DNA of 64,000 nt from Psychromonas sp. Urea-02u-13 (GCF_002835995.1 NZ_PJBZ01000038.1:26718-90717); one strand, 5' to 3'. Counted from the stretch's first letter, positions 45,160-54,886 are shown. Made by a program: numbers and translations. Notes: a model not told the origin generated them from the sequence alone.

Positions 45160-47004
45160 ATGTTTAAGAAAACAATACTCTCTACCCTAATCGGTATGGG
45201 CATTGCAGCAAATGCTTACGCAATGAACCCACAACCTGATCCGCAAAACCCAACCGGTTACACGGTAACATCGACAGAAATTCAAGCGGCTGAAGACGCA
45301 AAAACACTTAACCCTATGTATGACGTTTGGGCAAAAGCGCTAGAAACACGCCCAAACACTGTTGTAGAAGCGGTTGAACCAGGTTTATCAACTAATCCTG
45401 AAAATGTTAAACGTGTTGAACGTGTATTCCCTCAATCTGAGTGGGATTTCTTAACACAAATGGCAGCACCAGAATATACTTACACTCGTTTCTTACGCGC
45501 AATCGCTAAGTTCCCCGCTTTCTGTGGCGAATACACCGATGGCCGTGATTCTGATGCGATTTGTAAGAAATCAATCGTAACGGCATTTGCTCACTTCTCT
45601 CAAGAAACTGGCGGACACATTGCTCTAGAAAACACTTGGGATAACCCACTGGCATTGGAAGAATGGCAACAAGCTTTAGTTCACGTACGTGAAATGGGCT
45701 GGGCTGAAGGTCAAGAAGGCTACACTACCGGTTGTGGTCAAAATGATTGGCAAAACGCGCGCTGGCCTTGTGCTGCTGGCCAAGGTTACTTTGGTCGTGG
45801 TGCTAAACAACTTTCTTACCACTTTAACTACGGTATGTTTTCTGAAGTCATGTATGACGGTGATGCAACTGTATTGCTTGATAACCCAGGTTTAGTGGCA
45901 GACTCTTGGTTAAACTTGGCTTCTGCAATTTGGTTCTTCTTAACACCACAGGCACCAAAACCAGCAATGTTACACGTTATTGACCGCACTTGGTCTCCTT
46001 CTGAGCGTGAAACGGCAGCCGGTATTACTTACGGATTCGGTACAACAATCAACGTAATTAACGGGGGTATCGAGTGTGGTGAGCAAAACAAAACAAAAGG
46101 ACAACCAGTAAACCGTATTCGTTACTGGGAAGGGTTATCTGAGCATTACCAAATTCCAATCGAATCAGACGAGAAAAACACCTGTTTCCAACAAACTCCC
46201 TACGGTAGCATCAACCTAAATGGCGCAACGGATGTGCTTTATACTAACTGGGATGGTAACTGGAAATATTACGCAGAACGTCCAGAAGGTCAGTCTTTTG
46301 AATGTTCATTAGTGGGTTTCCAAACGGCTTACTCTGCACTTGTACCAGGCGATTATGAGAAGTGTGTGACTAACAAATTTGGCTCACATGCAAGCTGGCC
46401 TGAAGTACGTGTAATCGGAGGAACTCCAGTTACACCGACACCTGTAATTACGCCTACACCTGTAATAACACCGACTCCGGTAGTGACGCCTACACCTGTA
46501 ATAACGCCAACTCCAGTCATTGGTGATATAACACCATTTATACCAGGTAAAACGAAAGCAACTAATGGTCAGGTTGTTTCTTACAATGGTTCATGTTTTG
46601 AAGCTCAAAACAACCCTGGTCTATGGGAAGCTCCATCAGCAGCATCATGGTTCTGGAATGAAGTACCTTGTTCTGATACTCCAGTGGTAGTAACACCTGT
46701 TATCGTAACAGCAACGCCTGTTATCGTGACACCAACACCTGTTATCGTGACGCCAACACCTGTTATCGTTACACCGACACCTGTTGTTACACCAACACCT
46801 GTTGTTACACCAACGCCTGTTGTTACACCAACACCTGTTGTTACGCCTACACCAGTTGTTGGTAATGACACATGGAATACAAGCACTATCTACCTTTCTG
46901 GTGATACTGTTGTTGTTGGTGGGTTAACTTATAAAGCACAGTGGTGGACTAAGGGTGAAGATCCTAAGACAGCTGGAACATGGGGTGTTTGGAAAAAGCT
47001 TTAA
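45160..47004 (+). CDS. Secreted GH19 chitinase with two CBM5/12-like modules
   Basis: A 614-residue exported enzyme. Signal peptide MFKKTILSTLIGMGIAANAYA, then a GH19 catalytic domain (about 60-400) with the catalytic Glu in FAHFSQETGGH, ENTWD, GYFGRGAKQLSYHFNYG and the substrate-groove region NLASAIWFF. A TPTPV linker leads to a first chitin-binding module (about 460-505, with VVSYNGSCFEAQ), a longer TPTPVV linker, and a second one (about 570-614, with AQWWTKG and GVWKKL). It hydrolyses chitin to oligomers for the nag pathway. The start at 45160 follows AAGG and gives a perfect signal peptide; the frame is open 237 bp further upstream without support. Confidence 0.93.
   Translation: MFKKTILSTLIGMGIAANAYAMNPQPDPQNPTGYTVTSTEIQAAEDAKTLNPMYDVWAKALETRPNTVVEAVEPGLSTNPENVKRVERVFPQSEWDFLTQMAAPEYTYTRFLRAIAKFPAFCGEYTDGRDSDAICKKSIVTAFAHFSQETGGHIALENTWDNPLALEEWQQALVHVREMGWAEGQEGYTTGCGQNDWQNARWPCAAGQGYFGRGAKQLSYHFNYGMFSEVMYDGDATVLLDNPGLVADSWLNLASAIWFFLTPQAPKPAMLHVIDRTWSPSERETAAGITYGFGTTINVINGGIECGEQNKTKGQPVNRIRYWEGLSEHYQIPIESDEKNTCFQQTPYGSINLNGATDVLYTNWDGNWKYYAERPEGQSFECSLVGFQTAYSALVPGDYEKCVTNKFGSHASWPEVRVIGGTPVTPTPVITPTPVITPTPVVTPTPVITPTPVIGDITPFIPGKTKATNGQVVSYNGSCFEAQNNPGLWEAPSAASWFWNEVPCSDTPVVVTPVIVTATPVIVTPTPVIVTPTPVIVTPTPVVTPTPVVTPTPVVTPTPVVTPTPVVGNDTWNTSTIYLSGDTVVVGGLTYKAQWWTKGEDPKTAGTWGVWKKL
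46428..46862 (+). repeat. Coding tandem repeats for the TPTPV linkers of the chitinase
   Basis: Two runs of an 18-bp unit encoding Thr-Pro-Thr-Pro-Val-Val/Ile, at about 46428-46520 and 46679-46862. Codon use inside varies (acacct, acgcct, accaca), so the repeats are old or diversified. Similar units occur in the neighbouring protease gene on the opposite strand. Confidence 0.85.
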
Positions 47005-47031
47005 TTAGCCCTTTCTAAATTATTCTAATAA

Positions 47032-47068
47032 AAATCTTCAATCTTTTACAAGGTTGAGGATTTTTTTT
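47032..47068 (+). terminator. Terminator of the chitinase gene
   Basis: AAATCTTCAATC pairs with GGTTGAGGATTT (47052-47063) using two G-T wobbles, followed by T8 in total. The 328-bp gap to the protease gene otherwise shows no gene. Confidence 0.7.
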
Positions 47069-47284
47069 GCCTGCGTTTTAATCCATTTAATAAGCGACTT
47101 TATCTGCCCCTCAGCCCACTAGTATTATAAAAACAGCTCAATACTGAGCACTAAAAAGAAGATCCTCTTATCTATACAATAAAAAAATTAGCGTTTAAAT
47201 TGGGTTAATGATTGTTTTCCCAAGCAGTATTCAAGCTTGGATCACTGCATAGGTAACGACTGTCAGAGAGATAAATATGACAAT

Positions 47285-47310
47285 AAAAAAGGGATGCAAT
47301 TACATCCCTT
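47285..47310 (-). terminator. Terminator of the trypsin-like protease gene
   Basis: Stem AAGGGATG/CATCCCTT (47289-47296, 47303-47310), loop CAATTA; on the minus strand a U run follows from AAAAAA at 47285-47290. Confidence 0.8.
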
Positions 47311-47332
47311 AATATGGTTTGTTGAAAAAAGC

Positions 47333-48994
47333 TTATTTAACGGCTTTCCATACTCCCCATTGACCTGTTGTGCCAGGCTCTTCGCCTTTAGTCCACCAAC
47401 CAGCAATGTAAGTGGTACCATTCACTACAACACTGTCGCCAGTGTTGTAAATAGTATCAGCATTCCAAGTTGAATCACCCACTACCGGAGTAGGTGTAAC
47501 AACTGGAGTAGGTGTAACAACTGGAGTAGGCGTAACAACTGGCGTAGGCGTAACGACTGGAGTAGGCGTAACAACTGGTGTAGGTGTAACGACTGGCGTA
47601 GGTGTAACGACTGGCGTAGGCGTAACAACTGGAGTCGGCGTAACAACTGGTGTAGGCGTAACGACTGGAGTCGGTGTCACGACTGGCGTCGGTTTAGTAC
47701 CGTCACAGTCTGCAATGCCAATACTTTTCCAAACACCCCATTCACCGGCAGTGAATGGATCAGTACCTTTTGTCCACCACTGTGCTTGCCATATTTGACC
47801 CACAGATAATGCTTGATCGTCAGTATTGTATACTTGGCTAGCATTCCATGGCGCACTACATCCACCAGCAGGTAGATCAGTTGTTGCAATCGCATTCACT
47901 GTTGCCGAATACTTTGTGGTGTTTTTATCAATATCAAAGTTTAATTTAATCGTTGCAGTACCACTTTGAGATGCGCCAAACTCAACATTGACTACACAGC
48001 TTTGTGCTGGCTGTAATGTTGTCGCTGAACAGTCATCCGATGCAATAACTACATTATTTGCAACGCCGTAACTCGCTACTTCAAGCGTATTAAAGTTAAA
48101 TTCAGTATCACCGGTATTTTTCACTGTAAAGTCATGCGATTTAAGCTCACCCACCACAAAACTTGATAACGCTTGTTTTTGTGTATAACCCACAGCCACA
48201 TTACCGACAGTGTCGTTAAGCACACTATCAATCCAAGGACGAAGCGCTGCAATATCACTGTATACACCATATTTACCAGCACGTGCACAGCCAATTCCCC
48301 AGCTTATAATCCCTAACTGTGTCACTTTACCCGCTTGGTTTACAACAATAGGGCCACCGCTATCACCTTGGCATGAATCAATGCCGCCTTCAGCAACACC
48401 CGCACAAAATGAAACCTCACCCACTGTGGTGTAATTACCACCCGCAGTACGACACATCGCATCAGTCAGTAATGGTACGTCTACTTCTTGCAATACAGTA
48501 GGTGATGAACCGCCTTCAGATAAACGGCCCAGACCAGCAACGGTTAAAGCATCTCCCGCACGTACATATTGCGCTACCGATCCTTCGGCAATATCAACCA
48601 TAACGGCATTAGCTAAAACACGATCTAGTTTTAACAAGGCAACATCATTCGCAAAGTTCTTTTTACTGTAACTTGGGTGAACATACACCTGTGTTACGTT
48701 TGCTCGTTCGCCATCTGTTCCACCGTATCTATAACCGCCCACTTTTACAGCGATGCTAGAAGGTGCGTCTCCTTCAACACAATGTGCTGCCGTTAATACA
48801 AAACCATCTCCGATGTAACTCGCACCACAATATGAACGGTTACCCGTTTTGCTCACTAATTGTGTATAAAACTTCCAATCTTCGGGGTTTGCATCATATC
48901 CACCAACAATACGTGGCTGCATAGTTTCGCCAGCAATAACCGTAGTGGGTAATAACAGCATCGAGACTAACGATAATTTTCCTAACTTTTTCAT
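47333..48994 (-). CDS. Secreted trypsin-like serine protease with CBM5/12-like modules
   Basis: A 553-residue exported protease. Signal peptide MKKLGKLSLVSMLLLPTTVIAG, then a trypsin (S1) domain starting RIVGGYDANPEDW, with the triad in LTAAHC, NDVALLKL and CQGDSGGPIVV. An Ig-like domain follows (about 285-375), then a chitin-binding module (QAQWWTKGTDPFTAGEWGVW), a linker of about twelve TPTPVV repeats, and a second module at the C-terminus (AGWWTKG, GVWKAVK). It may degrade protein that embeds chitin in cuticle. The start at 48994 follows AAGGA and gives a clean signal peptide; the frame extends 11 codons upstream. Confidence 0.92.
   Translation of the reverse strand: MKKLGKLSLVSMLLLPTTVIAGETMQPRIVGGYDANPEDWKFYTQLVSKTGNRSYCGASYIGDGFVLTAAHCVEGDAPSSIAVKVGGYRYGGTDGERANVTQVYVHPSYSKKNFANDVALLKLDRVLANAVMVDIAEGSVAQYVRAGDALTVAGLGRLSEGGSSPTVLQEVDVPLLTDAMCRTAGGNYTTVGEVSFCAGVAEGGIDSCQGDSGGPIVVNQAGKVTQLGIISWGIGCARAGKYGVYSDIAALRPWIDSVLNDTVGNVAVGYTQKQALSSFVVGELKSHDFTVKNTGDTEFNFNTLEVASYGVANNVVIASDDCSATTLQPAQSCVVNVEFGASQSGTATIKLNFDIDKNTTKYSATVNAIATTDLPAGGCSAPWNASQVYNTDDQALSVGQIWQAQWWTKGTDPFTAGEWGVWKSIGIADCDGTKPTPVVTPTPVVTPTPVVTPTPVVTPTPVVTPTPVVTPTPVVTPTPVVTPTPVVTPTPVVTPTPVVTPTPVVGDSTWNADTIYNTGDSVVVNGTTYIAGWWTKGEEPGTTGQWGVWKAVK
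47482..47697 (-). repeat. 18-bp tandem repeat encoding the protease linker
   Basis: About twelve 18-bp units (ACTGGAGTAGGTGTAACA and variants on the plus strand) encode TPTPVV on the minus strand. Units are more uniform than in the chitinase, which suggests recent expansion. Repeat number may vary between strains. Confidence 0.88.
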
Positions 48995-49254
48995 ATAAAA
49001 TCCTTTTATATTGCGAAAAGTCATCAAAACAACACTGACAACGCAACGAATAATAGCACCTATAATTGCTGATTATTGTTAATATAATGTGCATACCCTC
49101 GCAGAAATAACATTCATAAAATCACTTTTGTGAGCCATTTTTACAATCGTGTTTAAGATGAATTGTTTATTCAAAAAGCAACTAAACCTGTATCATGCAG
49201 TGCATCAACAGTTACTTACCACTTACACCTTACACCTTACAACAAAGGATAATT

Positions 49255-49689
49255 ATGATATCTAAATGGGCTGAACGATTTCTTCAAATGGCTGAGTTAG
49301 TTGCCTCATGGAGCAAAGATCCATCGACACAAGTGGGCGCTGTCATTACCGAACATAACCGTATTGTGTCGTTAGGTTTTAATGGTTATCCGCACGGTAT
49401 TTCTGATAGTGCTGAAACCGATACCAGAGAGCTAAAATTACTGAAAACATTGCACGCAGAAGAGAACGCGCTTCTTTATGCAAAACGCGATTTGAGTGGC
49501 TGTGAAATTTGGGTGACCCATTTCCCTTGCCCTAATTGTGCAGCAAAGATTATCCAAACAGGTATTAGTGTGGTGCATTGCCCTGCACAAAGTGAAGACT
49601 TCTTATCACGCTGGGGAGACAAAATTAAACTCAGTGAGACTATGTTTAATCAAGCAGGTGTGACGGTTGAGTGGTTACAAACAAGCTAA
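49255..49689 (+). CDS. dCMP deaminase family protein (ComEB-like)
   Basis: A 144-residue zinc-dependent deaminase. Zinc site LHAEENALL and PCPNCAAKII, with DPSTQVGAVI near the start, typical of deoxycytidylate deaminases that convert dCMP to dUMP for dTTP synthesis. Most gammaproteobacteria use dCTP deaminase instead, so this may be an extra route or act on another cytidine. The start at 49255 follows AAAGGA and gives the family beginning MISKWAERF; an upstream in-frame ATG at 49195 is rejected. Confidence 0.88.
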   Translation: MISKWAERFLQMAELVASWSKDPSTQVGAVITEHNRIVSLGFNGYPHGISDSAETDTRELKLLKTLHAEENALLYAKRDLSGCEIWVTHFPCPNCAAKIIQTGISVVHCPAQSEDFLSRWGDKIKLSETMFNQAGVTVEWLQTS

Positions 49690-49708
49690 CCAGTGAATAT
49701 TGACTAAT

Positions 49709-49738
49709 AAAAACGGCAACCATTGGGTTGCCGTTTTT
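49709..49738 (+). terminator. Terminator of the deaminase gene
   Basis: A 13-bp stem AAAAACGGCAACC/GGTTGCCGTTTTT (49709-49721, 49726-49738) with loop ATTG; T run included. It also can serve norR on the other strand. Confidence 0.88.
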
Positions 49739-49798
49739 ATTTCATCGATCTAATTTTTATTGTTCTAACTTTTATCCATTTAACTTTTATCCATCTAG

Positions 49799-51391
49799 TT
49801 AAGTCACTGTTTTGACAATCGTAATGTGCAAACGTTTTGCAATGCGATTTAGATTAGCGCGGTCCATACTCAGGCGCCTTGCGGTTGCAGCCCAATTTCC
49901 ATTTTCTTCACTTAACGTTTGTATAATTAACTGACGTTGAAATTGCTCTGTCACAAGGCGTAAATTAAGCGTTTCTTTACTCGCCTCTTGAGGTGTTGCC
50001 TCATGCAGTAAATGCGCATCAGACAGTAAAGCATCTTGCGTATGACTTAGGTTGATTAAATGCCCACAATCTTGTGGTTCAATGTTAACCACTTTGTTAT
50101 CCGGCTGCCGTGCACAAGCTTTTAACGCAGCGCGATTAATCACATGCTCTAATTCACGCACATTACCCGGCCAATCATATTGTTGCAGATGCAGTAAAGC
50201 AGAGGTTGTCGCTTTTAACTGTTTTATGCCCAGCTTGCGTTTCACTTTTTCAATAAAATAACCACTTAACAAACCGACATCACCCACTCTATCGCGTAAT
50301 GCCGCCACCGTAATTGGATAGACGCTTAATCGATGATAAAGATCTGAGCGGAAGCGTCCCTGTTTCACTTCCTCTTTTAAATCTCGATTCGTTGCCACGA
50401 GAATACGCACATCGACATATTCGATTTTATCTTGGCCAACGGGCTGAATTTCACTATTTTGTATCGCACGTAATATTTTACTTTGTGCGGCCAGTGGCAA
50501 CTCCCCTATTTCGTCTAAAAATAACGTGCCACCATGTGCTAATAAAAATTTACCTTCGCGGTTTTTATCTGCGCCGGTAAAGGCCCCTTTTACATGACCA
50601 AACAACTCACTTTCAATTAAATTATCCGGCAAAGCAGCACAGTTTACATACACTAATGGGCCATTATTACGTGTCGATTTTTGGTGTAAAGTGCGCGCGA
50701 CTAACTCTTTACCAACCCCTGTTTCACCATAAATCAGCACATTAAAATCAGAGCTAGCAACAATGTTTATCTCACGTTTTAATTGCTGTATTTTTTCACT
50801 TTCACCAATAATCTCGCCACCATCTCGGCGCAACGCTTCATTGGTTAACTCGTTCACTACTTTTTGGTTATGAATCGCTTGCTGTTGTAGTTGCTCAATC
50901 ATTAGCGCGGTGTTTAATGTTGTCGCAGCAATGGCATTAATGACCTCTAAGGTTCGCTGAGGAATATTGTCAAACACGTTGGGCATCAGGCTATCTAAGG
51001 TTAATAACCCCAGTAGTTTATTATCAAAATATAAAGGCAAACCCATACACGCATGAACTGGTAAATCCCCTTCTCTATCTGATAATAATCCATCGTAGGG
51101 ATCTGCAAGCGGGCTATCGGCGTCAAAACGTAACACACTTTTTGCTTGGCATATTGCCTCAAATCGAGGGTGCTCATTGAGCATAAAACGGCGACCCAAA
51201 GTGTCTTGGCTTAACCCTTGTAATGCCAGCGGTTTAACACGATCTCCATGATAAGAAAGCAGCACGACCGCATCACAGGCAATGGTTTTTCTGACCGTAT
51301 CAAGTAAACGAGAAAAGCGATCGCTACTGCTCAGACTTTTACTGGATTCTATCGCGAGTGCTAATAAAGCAGAGGAGGTTATTTCATTCAT
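49799..51391 (-). CDS. norR: NorR, nitric-oxide-responsive sigma-54 activator
   Basis: A 530-residue regulator in three parts: an N-terminal GAF domain (about 20-170) that in E. coli NorR holds a mononuclear iron sensing NO, an AAA+ sigma-54 activation domain with Walker A GETGVGKE and the sigma-contact loop GAFTGADKN, and a C-terminal Fis-type helix-turn-helix ([19 protein letters not shown]). It is divergent from the hmp unit. Two GT-N7-AC boxes and a sigma-54 promoter lie in the shared region, so it should activate the small membrane protein and hmp. Confidence 0.93.
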   Translation of the reverse strand: MNEITSSALLALAIESSKSLSSSDRFSRLLDTVRKTIACDAVVLLSYHGDRVKPLALQGLSQDTLGRRFMLNEHPRFEAICQAKSVLRFDADSPLADPYDGLLSDREGDLPVHACMGLPLYFDNKLLGLLTLDSLMPNVFDNIPQRTLEVINAIAATTLNTALMIEQLQQQAIHNQKVVNELTNEALRRDGGEIIGESEKIQQLKREINIVASSDFNVLIYGETGVGKELVARTLHQKSTRNNGPLVYVNCAALPDNLIESELFGHVKGAFTGADKNREGKFLLAHGGTLFLDEIGELPLAAQSKILRAIQNSEIQPVGQDKIEYVDVRILVATNRDLKEEVKQGRFRSDLYHRLSVYPITVAALRDRVGDVGLLSGYFIEKVKRKLGIKQLKATTSALLHLQQYDWPGNVRELEHVINRAALKACARQPDNKVVNIEPQDCGHLINLSHTQDALLSDAHLLHEATPQEASKETLNLRLVTEQFQRQLIIQTLSEENGNWAATARRLSMDRANLNRIAKRLHITIVKTVT

Positions 51392-51436
51392 GACATTTCC
51401 TGGATGTTAAAGCGAATAACATAATGACACCAAAGA

Positions 51437-51472
51437 GTCATTATGACAACAAATAAAGAGGGTCAATTAGAC
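51437..51472. promoter_or_regulatory. Two candidate NorR boxes
   Basis: GTCATTATGAC (51437-51447) and GTCAATTAGAC (51462-51472) both fit GT-N7-AC, the known NorR core, and are palindromic. Their starts are 25 bp apart. They lie roughly 100-130 bp upstream of the sigma-54 promoter, in enhancer range. E. coli has three such boxes; I found only two here. Confidence 0.6.
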
Positions 51473-51568
51473 CTCATCAAGAATAACCAGATTAAACAAC
51501 ACGACACAATAAACACATAATAGACTGATTAATAACAATATAAATAATTAAATTGATTTAAATCAACA

Positions 51569-51586
51569 TTGGCATCGAGGTTGCAA
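51569..51586 (+). promoter_or_regulatory. Sigma-54 promoter of the hmp unit
   Basis: TTGGCATCGAGGTTGCAA carries GG (51571-51572) and GC (51583-51584) with exact -24/-12 spacing and agrees with TGGCACG-N4-TTGCW except at two positions. Transcription should begin near 51595, 26 bp before the small open reading frame. Confidence 0.75.
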
Positions 51587-51620
51587 TATCACACTTATAA
51601 ATAGCAATGGAGTGATAGCG

Positions 51621-51893
51621 ATGAACAATACAATTAATGTAATGCCAACAATTAAGCCGATTGAAAATGCAATAAATTACCAGAAATGCTTAACCCTCGG
51701 GAATAGCTTAATGGCTATTTCATTAATTGTAGTTTTCTCAAGCTTATTAATCTCCTATGGCTTTGACCAGCACTTTGCTATCGGAGCACAGGTCACCGCG
51801 CATATCGCGACCATTGTTTTTGCCGCCTTTATCAAAATTGGTTACGTGATGCGCTGTATTGCTTTGCACGCCTTTTCATTAACGAATTTTTAA
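51621..51893 (+). CDS. Small two-helix membrane protein of the NorR/hmp unit
   Basis: A 90-residue protein that I do not recognise. Two hydrophobic segments (about residues 29-50 and 56-76) with a short loop containing SYGFDQHF, then CIALHAF near the end; one Cys and several His are present. It starts at ATG 51621 after GGAG (51609-51612). It is the first gene behind the sigma-54 promoter and ends 39 bp before hmp, so it should be induced by nitric oxide. A role in NO sensing, transport or heme protection is conceivable but not shown by sequence. Confidence 0.7.
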   Translation: MNNTINVMPTIKPIENAINYQKCLTLGNSLMAISLIVVFSSLLISYGFDQHFAIGAQVTAHIATIVFAAFIKIGYVMRCIALHAFSLTNF

Positions 51894-51932
51894 CTATTTA
51901 ATTTTATATCAACTTATAACCCAGGAGCTTTT

Positions 51933-53114
51933 ATGCTAAACGACACTCACATCCAAATAATAAAAAGTACAGTGCCATTATTAGAGAACGCAGGAAGCGC
52001 TTTAACCGATTATTTTTATAAAAGAATGTTTACACAGAACCCAGAATTACAGCACATTTTTAATATGAGTAACCAACATACAGGGCGCCAACAAGTGGCA
52101 CTGTTTGAAGCGATTGCCGCTTATGCAAAAAATATTGATAACTTAGCAGCCCTCACAACCGCTGTTGAACGTATCGCACAGAAACATACAAGCTTTAGTA
52201 TTCAGGCACCACATTACGCCATTGTTGGTGAGCACTTGTTAGGCAGTTTACGTGAACTATTACCTGAACAATTTACCGCTGAAGTGGAAGAAGCTTGGAC
52301 ATTGGCATATCAGTTTTTAGCACAAATATTTATTGACCGTGAAGCGGCACTTTACCAAGAAAAATTACAAGCAACAGGTGGCTGGACAGGGACACGCGCA
52401 TTTAAAGTCATTGAAACACGCATGGAATCAGACTTAGTAAAAACGTTCATCTTTGAACCCGTTGATAAAAAAGCGGTAATCGACTTTATTCCTGGTCAAT
52501 ATTTAGGTTTAGAAGTCTTTCCAACAGGTCGTGATTACAAAGAGATCCGCCAATACTCATTATCCGATAAAGCCAATGGTCAGACTTACCGTATCTCAGT
52601 GAAACGTGAAACATTAAACGTAGCGGGTATCGTTTCTAACTTTTTGCATGATAACGTATATGTTGGAGATGAAATTAACCTACTAGCACCTGCAGGTGAC
52701 TTCTTCTTTAAAGATGAGCAAAAACCCGTGGTATTGTTATCCGCAGGTGTAGGTATTACACCAATGCAATCGATGATGGAGCAATTATCAGCGCAGAAAT
52801 ATCAACAACCGGTACATTATTTACATGCTTGTGAAAATAAACAGCAACATTCTTTTCAAACTCGAGTGAGTGAGTTAGCGACACAGAATGATTGGTTACA
52901 TACCACTTGGTATCGTGAATCTGCGCAGCCACAGGCGAATATTAAACAAGGCTTTATGGATTTAACAAAGCAGTCTTTACCGATTGAACATGGGCACTTC
53001 TACTTATGTGGTCCGGTTGCGTTTATGCAGTTTGCTAAGCAACAATTATTAAGCTTAGGCGTGGCTGTAGACAGAGTCTTTTATGAAGTCTTTGGCCCAC
53101 ACGCTAATTTATAA
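51933..53114 (+). CDS. hmp: Flavohemoglobin, nitric oxide dioxygenase
   Basis: A 393-residue enzyme that oxidises NO to nitrate with O2 and NADPH. N-terminal globin domain with proximal His in IAQKHTSFSIQAPHYAIVG, then FAD domain (RQYSLSDKANGQTYRISVK) and NAD domain (VVLLSAGVGITPMQSMMEQL), ending FYEVFGPHANL. Full length. CAGGAG precedes the ATG. Regulation by NorR, rather than NsrR as in E. coli, is supported by the upstream sites and is typical of vibrios. Confidence 0.96.
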   Translation: MLNDTHIQIIKSTVPLLENAGSALTDYFYKRMFTQNPELQHIFNMSNQHTGRQQVALFEAIAAYAKNIDNLAALTTAVERIAQKHTSFSIQAPHYAIVGEHLLGSLRELLPEQFTAEVEEAWTLAYQFLAQIFIDREAALYQEKLQATGGWTGTRAFKVIETRMESDLVKTFIFEPVDKKAVIDFIPGQYLGLEVFPTGRDYKEIRQYSLSDKANGQTYRISVKRETLNVAGIVSNFLHDNVYVGDEINLLAPAGDFFFKDEQKPVVLLSAGVGITPMQSMMEQLSAQKYQQPVHYLHACENKQQHSFQTRVSELATQNDWLHTTWYRESAQPQANIKQGFMDLTKQSLPIEHGHFYLCGPVAFMQFAKQQLLSLGVAVDRVFYEVFGPHANL

Positions 53115-53133
53115 TCCCTCATAGTGAAATAAG

Positions 53134-53158
53134 AACCACCTGATATTCAGGTGGTTTG
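53134..53158 (+). terminator. Stem-loop after hmp
   Basis: AACCACCTGA/TCAGGTGGTT (53134-53143, 53147-53156) with loop TAT; only a short T run. The following 250 bp to the kinase hold another hairpin, AACGCTTATG/CATAAGCGTT (53341-53369), and no convincing gene. Confidence 0.65.
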
Positions 53159-53409
53159 ATAACAACAGGTGGTTGATAACAACAGCCCCCCTAAAACCCG
53201 CAACAATCAGCACAATATGATGCGATGTACCACCAGCGCTATGTTGAAGATATTCAGCCCGCTGCACATTTTTATTAAACACATGCCCGCTAAATATAAC
53301 CAACAATACCCACGACCGATTCAACACTTCACTTTTACCCAACGCTTATGGCAATTTGTCATAAGCGTTATATAATTTTTGTAGGTTGTTATTTGATAGG
53401 GGAAAAATA

Positions 53410-54885
53410 GTGCTTTTAAAACTAGAAACGTTATCCATTCGCACCAAAGTATTTATCTGTACTTCTGCCACTCTCGCTATTTTACTTTTGTTATATGTCG
53501 TCATCTTCAATAACCTTTTTATGCAAATAAAGAACGACGCCTTTAGTGAGTACAAGCTACTTAGTACCCTAGATCATCAGGTAACCCATGCCTCGATGTC
53601 GACCTCTAAAAATATCAAAAAAGAGTTAGAAAAAATTACTCAGCTTGCTAAAGGTCATCAACAGTTAACCATAAAAAATGGCTATACCGATGAGCAACCA
53701 GAATTTGAAATAGCCAATAACATCGTTATTTACAGTGACTTTTATCGTCAACAACGCCTTGAAATGGAAGGTTTGATTGCATCCTCAGAAAAAAATACGC
53801 AACGCTTATCAGAGCAACTGCCAATTACTAAATTACAACTATTAAACACAATACATCAAGCCCTGAATCTCGCCCAAGGTAAAGCCAATGAAAATCTTGA
53901 AAAGCTTTTTTATTATGAGATGTTCAGTTTAATTGTTTTATTTTTGTTAATGTTATTTTTTGCAATGTATGGCATTAATTTAGTGATCACCCCGATCATC
54001 AAACTACGTAAAAGCATTGAAGACTTTCAAGGTGGCAAGCACAGTCAGATAACCGAGGGTGATGAGATAAAATTACTCATCGATTCCTTCTTTTCAATGA
54101 AAAATGAGATCAAACAGAAACAAGAACTATTGGAAGAAGCGGTTATCCAAGCTCAAGATGCCAATAAAGAAAAATCTGAGTTTTTAGCCAATATCTCCCA
54201 TGAATTACGCACACCTATGTTAGGTATTCTTGGTTTTGCCGAGCTAGGTCTTAATAAAATCGATAAAGTTGAAAAGCATAAAATTGTAAAATATTTTGAT
54301 CGTATTCATACCAGTGGCTCACGCCTATTATTACTGCTGAATAACTTATTGGATTTATCAAAATTAGAAGCAGGTGAGATGCACTTCGATTTTGAACAAG
54401 CGCTCATTAACGATGTATTGAATAGTGTATTAACCGAATTAGACGCCCTGATCATCAATAAACACATCAGCATCATCACCGATAGTCCCAATGACAACAT
54501 CATGGTCGAAATGGACGTATTACGCATACACCAAGTCTTTTATAATGTGCTTAATAATGCGATTAAGTTTTCCCCAGAGCAAGGTATTATCTTTATTGAA
54601 GTCTCTCAACAAAAAGTGATAACAGCGGGGCAAGCCATCAACACCGCGATTATTACTATTCAAGATCAGGGAATGGGCGTACCGGAAGAGGAATTGGATT
54701 ATATCTTTGAAAAGTTCTCGCAATCAAGCATGACAAATACGGGAGCAGGCGGTACTGGGCTGGGGCTTTCTATCTGTAAAGACATCTGTGAAAATCATAA
54801 CGCGAGCATTTCGATTGAAAATTTAGTGAAACCTAAAAAAGGCGCTACATTCACAATCAAAATACCGCTCTCACAGTCCAATTAA
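53410..54885 (+). CDS. Membrane sensor histidine kinase
   Basis: A 491-residue kinase. First membrane helix at about 14-36, a periplasmic region of about 130 residues with coiled-coil character, second helix near 170-192, a HAMP-like linker, HisKA with FLANISHELRTPMLGILGF, and HATPase with NVLNNAIKFSPEQG and GTGLGLSICKDIC. The GTG start at 53410 follows AGGGGA by 7 nt; the frame reaches a TTG at 53386. Its stop codon is separated by a single base from that of the convergent response regulator, which makes a functional pair likely. The signal is unknown. Confidence 0.87.
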   Translation: MLLKLETLSIRTKVFICTSATLAILLLLYVVIFNNLFMQIKNDAFSEYKLLSTLDHQVTHASMSTSKNIKKELEKITQLAKGHQQLTIKNGYTDEQPEFEIANNIVIYSDFYRQQRLEMEGLIASSEKNTQRLSEQLPITKLQLLNTIHQALNLAQGKANENLEKLFYYEMFSLIVLFLLMLFFAMYGINLVITPIIKLRKSIEDFQGGKHSQITEGDEIKLLIDSFFSMKNEIKQKQELLEEAVIQAQDANKEKSEFLANISHELRTPMLGILGFAELGLNKIDKVEKHKIVKYFDRIHTSGSRLLLLLNNLLDLSKLEAGEMHFDFEQALINDVLNSVLTELDALIINKHISIITDSPNDNIMVEMDVLRIHQVFYNVLNNAIKFSPEQGIIFIEVSQQKVITAGQAINTAIITIQDQGMGVPEEELDYIFEKFSQSSMTNTGAGGTGLGLSICKDICENHNASISIENLVKPKKGATFTIKIPLSQSN

Positions 54886-54886
54886 A

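Noticed and set aside
46605..46886. Antisense frame of 93 codons rich in GVGVT repeats over the chitinase linker
   Set aside because: It is simply the reverse reading of the TPTPV repeat DNA and has no start signals.
47482..47697. Regular 18-bp repeats that superficially resemble a repeat array
   Set aside because: The units are contiguous, in frame and encode TPTPVV; there are no spacers, so this is not CRISPR.
53109..53375. Short frames on both strands in the gap between hmp and the kinase
   Set aside because: No ribosome site, composition unlike a protein, and the segment is crossed by hairpins. It could be a decayed gene, but I cannot identify one.
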